Shown here in pieces: positions 57,008-60,145 of a DNA stretch of 60,145 nt (positions within the stretch are counted from its first letter, which is position 1; each line of letters opens with the position of its first letter). Origin of the DNA: Cytophagales bacterium (lineage in GTDB: Bacteria > Bacteroidota > Bacteroidia > Cytophagales > Cyclobacteriaceae). The DNA is taken from contig JAKSDO010000242.1 in NCBI GenBank assembly GCA_022360055.1, positions 1-60,145 of the forward strand, given 5' to 3'. Below the pieces are notes generated by a model. That model was not told where the DNA came from, made no database searches, and was given only the letters and a program-made list of their open reading frames with translations. The translations under genes were made by a program, and so were the position numbers.

Positions 57008-59275
57008 TTAAAATTCATCGAAAGCAATCATATTCTCAGATACACCTATTTTTCCCAATATCTCCAAAACTGCCTTGATCATGGCCGGAGGGCCACACAA
57101 ATAATATTCTACCTCCTGGGGATTGGGATGATCTTTAAGACACTCATCAGAAAGTACCTGATGAACAAAACCGACATAACCCTCCCATTCCCTGGAATTG
57201 GAACTTTCCGACAATGCCAGATGATATGAGAAATTATCATGTTCTTGCTCCATCTTTTCAAAGTATTCACGGTAAAAAACATCGCGCAAAGATCGTGCAC
57301 CATACCAGTAGCTTACCTTTCGTTTCGTTTTGAGGGTTTCGAACAAATAAGATAAATGCGAGCGCAAGGGTGCCATTCCCGCACCACCACCAATGTAAAT
57401 CATTTCCCTGTCTGATTGCTTAATGTGGAAATCACCAAAAGGGCCGGTTAGCTCTACTTCATCACCGGGTTCCAGGTTAAAAACATAAGAGGAGCCCACC
57501 CCTGCGCTAATATTCGGATTGTTCTCAGGAGGCAAGGAAATCCGGATATTGAACATGAGCGGCTTTTGGGTTTCCGGGTTTGTAGCCATGGAATAATTGC
57601 GCTTCGAGTAAATCCCATTTTTAGCAAAACACCCGTGCAGCCTCAATTCCTGCCATACGTTATCAAAAGGCGGATCAATACGTACATTTTCCAGACTCAT
57701 CTCAAAGGGAGGAATTTTCATTTGAATATATTCCCCCGGTTCAAAGTGAAATGCCTTTTTATCCGCAGGCTCCAGCACAAGTTCTTTGATGAAGGTCGCA
57801 ACGTTCCTGTTGCTCACGACCCTAAACGTCCGCTCATTCTCCTTTTCTTCCATCAATCCATCGGTGATTGACTCAAGATGTAGTTTCACCATACCGTCTT
57901 CGGCAGATACCGGATAGGTTTTTATTCCGATACATACGGGAGCTCGTTTTGGAGACCCGTCTTTTAGATCGAAACGGCCGTTGTGTTTGGCGCATTCAAT
58001 CAAATCACCTATGATCACACCTTCGGCCAGGTGGGCATTACCATGCGTACATATCCCATCTGTGGCATAAAACCTATCCTCTCCGGTGTGATAAATCGCA
58101 TAAGTTTTTTGGTCATAGTCAAACCGGATGACTTCGCCCTTTGGTAGTTCTTCGACTTTGCAAACTGTAATTTTTCCATCAGCAAGCAACGCTGATTCAC
58201 CAATAAATTTATACTGTTGTTTGACCGAAGGAACACTGGATTTTTCCGGCAATTTACGTTCTACATAATACGATGGATTTTTCACCTGTTTCAAAATGGC
58301 AGGGATAATTTCTTTATAGGTTTCGATAATGCCATTATAGGGGGTCGGGCAATCACCTTTCATTAATTTGTGCAAACGCGGAAGGGCGTGATACGGAACC
58401 AGCGGAAACATGTGGTGTTCCACGTGATAGTTCATGTTCCAGTACAAAAACCGGTGCACTCTGTTCATGTAAACCGTCCGGCAATTCAGCCGGTGGTCCA
58501 GCACATTCTCCTGCAATCCTGCATGCTGTGTAAGTCCGTATATTGGCATGAGCCAGGTGCCGATAAGTGTGGGCAAACCGACAAAAAACAGGGGCATGGC
58601 GGTACCATAATATACGGCCAGGAAAATGACGGTTAAAAAAATCAACATGTATATCCTGGCTTTGAAAAATATCTTTCTGTATTCCGTTTCGGGAACATAA
58701 GTTGCCACTTCAGGGTCGATTCTTCCGGCGGCATGTTTCAGGAGTCTTCTAAATTCAGGAATGGCCTGGCTAATACCAAAAAATCCCAGTATGATCTTCT
58801 TAATGTCGGGAGGCCTTGGCACAGCGATTTCGGGATCTCGCCCCCTGATAATCGTATCGCTGTGGTGGCGTGCATGACTCCACCTCCAAACTGTAGACTG
58901 CCTGAATACCATAAAAGATGAAATCTCATAAAGAAGATTATTCATCCAGTCGGTTTTGAATGCCGTGCCGTGGCTGGATTCATGCCATCTGGAATCGGAG
59001 CTTGATGCAAACAATATACTGTAGGCCAGGATTGGAAAAATGACATACCACGATCCCCAAAACAGGTAGATCAAATATCCGGACCCGAAAATCAAGCCAA
59101 ACCAGACAATGGTATCCCTGATGGCCGGGCCGTTTTTGCGTACCAACAGCTCGCGCATTTGATCCCTGGGTATGGGTGTCTGATACCATTCGGCATCGGC
59201 CAGTCCCATTTCAATTGCTTTCTCCGATTCGACACCGATGAGACTGTAATCCCTCAATAGATCTTCTTTTTCCAT
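57008..59275 (-). CDS. Fusion of membrane desaturase, Rieske ferredoxin and FAD/NAD(P) reductase
   Basis: A 755-residue, seemingly self-sufficient di-iron oxygenase/desaturase. Residues about 50-335 form a membrane fatty-acid-desaturase fold with His boxes HESSH (98-102), HARHH (134-138) and HVEHH (284-288), plus hydrophobic segments at about 53-92 and 205-245. A Rieske domain follows (about 365-468) with CTH (409-411) and CAKH (428-431) binding a [2Fe-2S] cluster. The C-terminal reductase (about 480-755) has the FAD motif RNYSMA (559-564), nucleotide-binding GGGAGMAPLRSH (629-640) and CGPPAM (727-732), like NqrF-type reductases. Electrons could pass NAD(P)H-FAD-Rieske-di-iron within one chain. 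Its substrate is unknown; its neighbours, mutarotase and RhaT, suggest a sugar-derived or membrane lipid substrate. Confidence 0.9.
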   Translation of the reverse strand: MEKEDLLRDYSLIGVESEKAIEMGLADAEWYQTPIPRDQMRELLVRKNGPAIRDTIVWFGLIFGSGYLIYLFWGSWYVIFPILAYSILFASSSDSRWHESSHGTAFKTDWMNNLLYEISSFMVFRQSTVWRWSHARHHSDTIIRGRDPEIAVPRPPDIKKIILGFFGISQAIPEFRRLLKHAAGRIDPEVATYVPETEYRKIFFKARIYMLIFLTVIFLAVYYGTAMPLFFVGLPTLIGTWLMPIYGLTQHAGLQENVLDHRLNCRTVYMNRVHRFLYWNMNYHVEHHMFPLVPYHALPRLHKLMKGDCPTPYNGIIETYKEIIPAILKQVKNPSYYVERKLPEKSSVPSVKQQYKFIGESALLADGKITVCKVEELPKGEVIRFDYDQKTYAIYHTGEDRFYATDGICTHGNAHLAEGVIIGDLIECAKHNGRFDLKDGSPKRAPVCIGIKTYPVSAEDGMVKLHLESITDGLMEEKENERTFRVVSNRNVATFIKELVLEPADKKAFHFEPGEYIQMKIPPFEMSLENVRIDPPFDNVWQELRLHGCFAKNGIYSKRNYSMATNPETQKPLMFNIRISLPPENNPNISAGVGSSYVFNLEPGDEVELTGPFGDFHIKQSDREMIYIGGGAGMAPLRSHLSYLFETLKTKRKVSYWYGARSLRDVFYREYFEKMEQEHDNFSYHLALSESSNSREWEGYVGFVHQVLSDECLKDHPNPQEVEYYLCGPPAMIKAVLEILGKIGVSENMIAFDEF

Positions 59276-59394
59276 AACCTCCTGTTCAATTAATACATCA
59301 GGGTTTAAGCTCGTTCTTTAAATAATTGATCTTCATAAAATTTGTTTCTGTATTGTCGTCACTAACACAGCTATTATTGTTTAATCATTGCATT

Positions 59395-59402
59395 CAAACT
59401 TA
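59395..59402 (-). promoter_or_regulatory. Candidate -7 box upstream of the fused oxygenase
   Basis: On the minus strand the bases read TAAGTTTG, a full match to TAnnTTTG, in the 161-base gap before the desaturase fusion (leader about 110 bases). An imperfect ATTG sits about 22 bases further upstream where TTTG is expected. It may start a transcript for the fusion and RhaT apart from the mutarotase. Confidence 0.35.
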
Positions 59403-59436
59403 CTTATCCATATCTCTATTCTGCCAATTTTCCATT

Positions 59437-59760
59437 TCAATCCAAATGAAAAACCTCCTCCATACCTGCCCAGAATTCCCCTGCACTTCTGGATTCAAGC
59501 GGCTCCATTAACGGTTTCACCACGTCCCACCACTGTTGTGTTTCCGGATCTGCAGCCATCTTTGCCATATCTGCTTCATAATTATCACCGGTGTATTCAA
59601 AGTAGGCAAACAGAAAATTATCTCTGAAATAGATGGAATAATTCCTGATGTTACAGGCGGAGATCATTGAGATCACGTTTGGCCAAATCTTTTTGTGATG
59701 ATGAATATATTCGCTCGCTCCTTCCGGTTTTAGCCGGATCATTTGTCCATAACGATGCAT
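59437..59760 (-). CDS. rhaM: L-rhamnose mutarotase family protein
   Basis: A 107-residue cytoplasmic enzyme interconverting the anomers of L-rhamnose or L-fucose. The family pattern is complete: RYGQMIRLKPEGASEYIHHH, WPNVISMISACNIRNYSIYF, NLFAYFEYTGDNYEADM-like text, ADPETQQWWDVVKPLMEPL and a closing WAGMEEVFHLD. The length matches the family. It starts 1 base after the URO-D-family gene, so the two are co-transcribed. Members of this family act on rhamnose or fucose, and sequence alone does not decide which. Confidence 0.92.
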   Translation of the reverse strand: MHRYGQMIRLKPEGASEYIHHHKKIWPNVISMISACNIRNYSIYFRDNFLFAYFEYTGDNYEADMAKMAADPETQQWWDVVKPLMEPLESRSAGEFWAGMEEVFHLD

Positions 59761-59761
59761 T

Positions 59762-60145
59762 CTAATTTTCTTTTAATGCATCAAATAGTGCCTTGATATT
59801 TGCAGGAGGTATATCCGGTAAGATCGCCTCATGACTCGGAGAAATAATCAGTCCGGTCGGGAATATGTCCTTCAGTTCATCAACTTTTTTTGCCACTTCT
59901 TCCGCGCTCCCGTTCACCAGCAGTTCCTGAGCATCCACACCTCCGCAAAATGCCGTCTTTCCGGTGAAATGCTTTTTCAGATTGGGGGCATCCATATCAC
60001 TTGCTAAGGCCTGGATGGGGTGGATAATATCCGATCCCAAACCGGTTAAATCCTGAATGATGGGGAAAATGGAGCCGCACGAATGATGCATCACCGTTAG
60101 CCCATAGCTCTTAGCCTGCTCAATGAGCTTTCTGGTACCGGGGAA
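59762..60145 (-). CDS. Uroporphyrinogen decarboxylase (URO-D) family protein, 5' part outside window
   Basis: The C-terminal 127 codons of a URO-D-fold protein; the reading frame is open to the window edge. MHHSCGSIFPIIQDLTGLGS with DIIHPIQALASDMDAPNLKK, TAFCGGVDAQELLVNGSAEE and TGLIISPSHEAILPDIPPAN are the standard late motifs of the family. In catabolic operons these are usually not haem enzymes but methyltransferase-like or undefined proteins. Its pairing with a rhamnose-type mutarotase suggests a role in deoxysugar or methylated-sugar metabolism. Confidence 0.9.
   Translation of the reverse strand, partial: FPGTRKLIEQAKSYGLTVMHHSCGSIFPIIQDLTGLGSDIIHPIQALASDMDAPNLKKHFTGKTAFCGGVDAQELLVNGSAEEVAKKVDELKDIFPTGLIISPSHEAILPDIPPANIKALFDALKEN

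Noticed and set aside
57008-59275. Ordinary fatty-acid desaturase annotation
   Set aside because: The C-terminal half clearly adds Rieske and FAD/NAD reductase modules, so a plain desaturase name would hide the electron-transfer fusion.
1-60145. CRISPR array, tRNA, rRNA or intact insertion sequence
   Set aside because: No regularly spaced repeats, no transposase frame and no recognisable tRNA or rRNA stretch were found by reading both strands; a dedicated RNA search could still change this.

Overview
The window looks like part of the chromosome of a marine-type Bacteroidota (Cytophagales/Flavobacteriia-like). The evidence is two SusC/SusD pairs, a FecI/FecR regulator pair, a hybrid two-component system, many lipoprotein signal peptides and moderately AT-rich DNA. 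Nearly every gene is on the minus strand. It reads as a large polysaccharide utilization locus (PUL) for a sulfated, deoxysugar-containing, algal-type glycan. The substrate cannot be proven from sequence. The right end carries an L-rhamnose/H+ symporter homolog, a rhamnose/fucose-type mutarotase and an amidohydrolase, so a sulfated rhamnose- or fucose-containing polymer is the best guess.

Layout in the direction of transcription (right to left). 60145-41269: a catabolic/uptake block with a partial URO-D family gene, mutarotase, a desaturase-Rieske-reductase fusion, RhaT, a GHL6/GH42-like hydrolase, two DUF4185-like paralogs sandwiching an amidohydrolase, a sulfatase, an aldose epimerase, an SSS transporter and a very large unclassified glycoside hydrolase. 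41208-36938: an AT-rich accessory patch with genes on both strands, holding a ParB-like gene, a LacI remnant, a tyrosine-recombinase remnant, a tight three-gene cassette headed by a TIGR04255-like protein, and an orphan small gene. 36484-9003: PUL core with a TIM-barrel hydrolase, the hybrid two-component system, a GH43-like/beta-helix fusion, a second SusC/SusD pair, six sulfatases, a GH2, a GH5-like/GH43-like fusion, a broken enolase-superfamily gene and a GH43-like enzyme. 8953-8215: a second tyrosine-recombinase remnant and decayed coding DNA. 8214-1: sigma factor, anti-sigma factor, SusC with an STN domain, SusD and a partial GH28-like enzyme.

Working model: SusC/SusD pairs import oligosaccharides. 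Seven secreted S1 sulfatases with formylglycine motifs remove sulfate. The GH2, GH43-like, GH5-like, GH28-like and unclassified TIM-barrel enzymes cut the backbone and side chains. Monosaccharides enter by RhaT and SSS transporters and are prepared for catabolism by mutarotase, epimerase and amidohydrolase. The two SusC/D systems appear to be controlled differently: the left one by an ECF sigma/FecR relay through the STN domain, the central one probably by the hybrid two-component system.

The items most worth a second look are the self-sufficient desaturase-Rieske-reductase fusion embedded in sugar catabolism, the three-gene TIGR04255-like cassette, the two fused hydrolases, the two unclassified TIM-barrel hydrolases, and the two diverged recombinase remnants that bracket the 30-kb PUL core. 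I saw no tRNA, rRNA, CRISPR array or intact insertion sequence.
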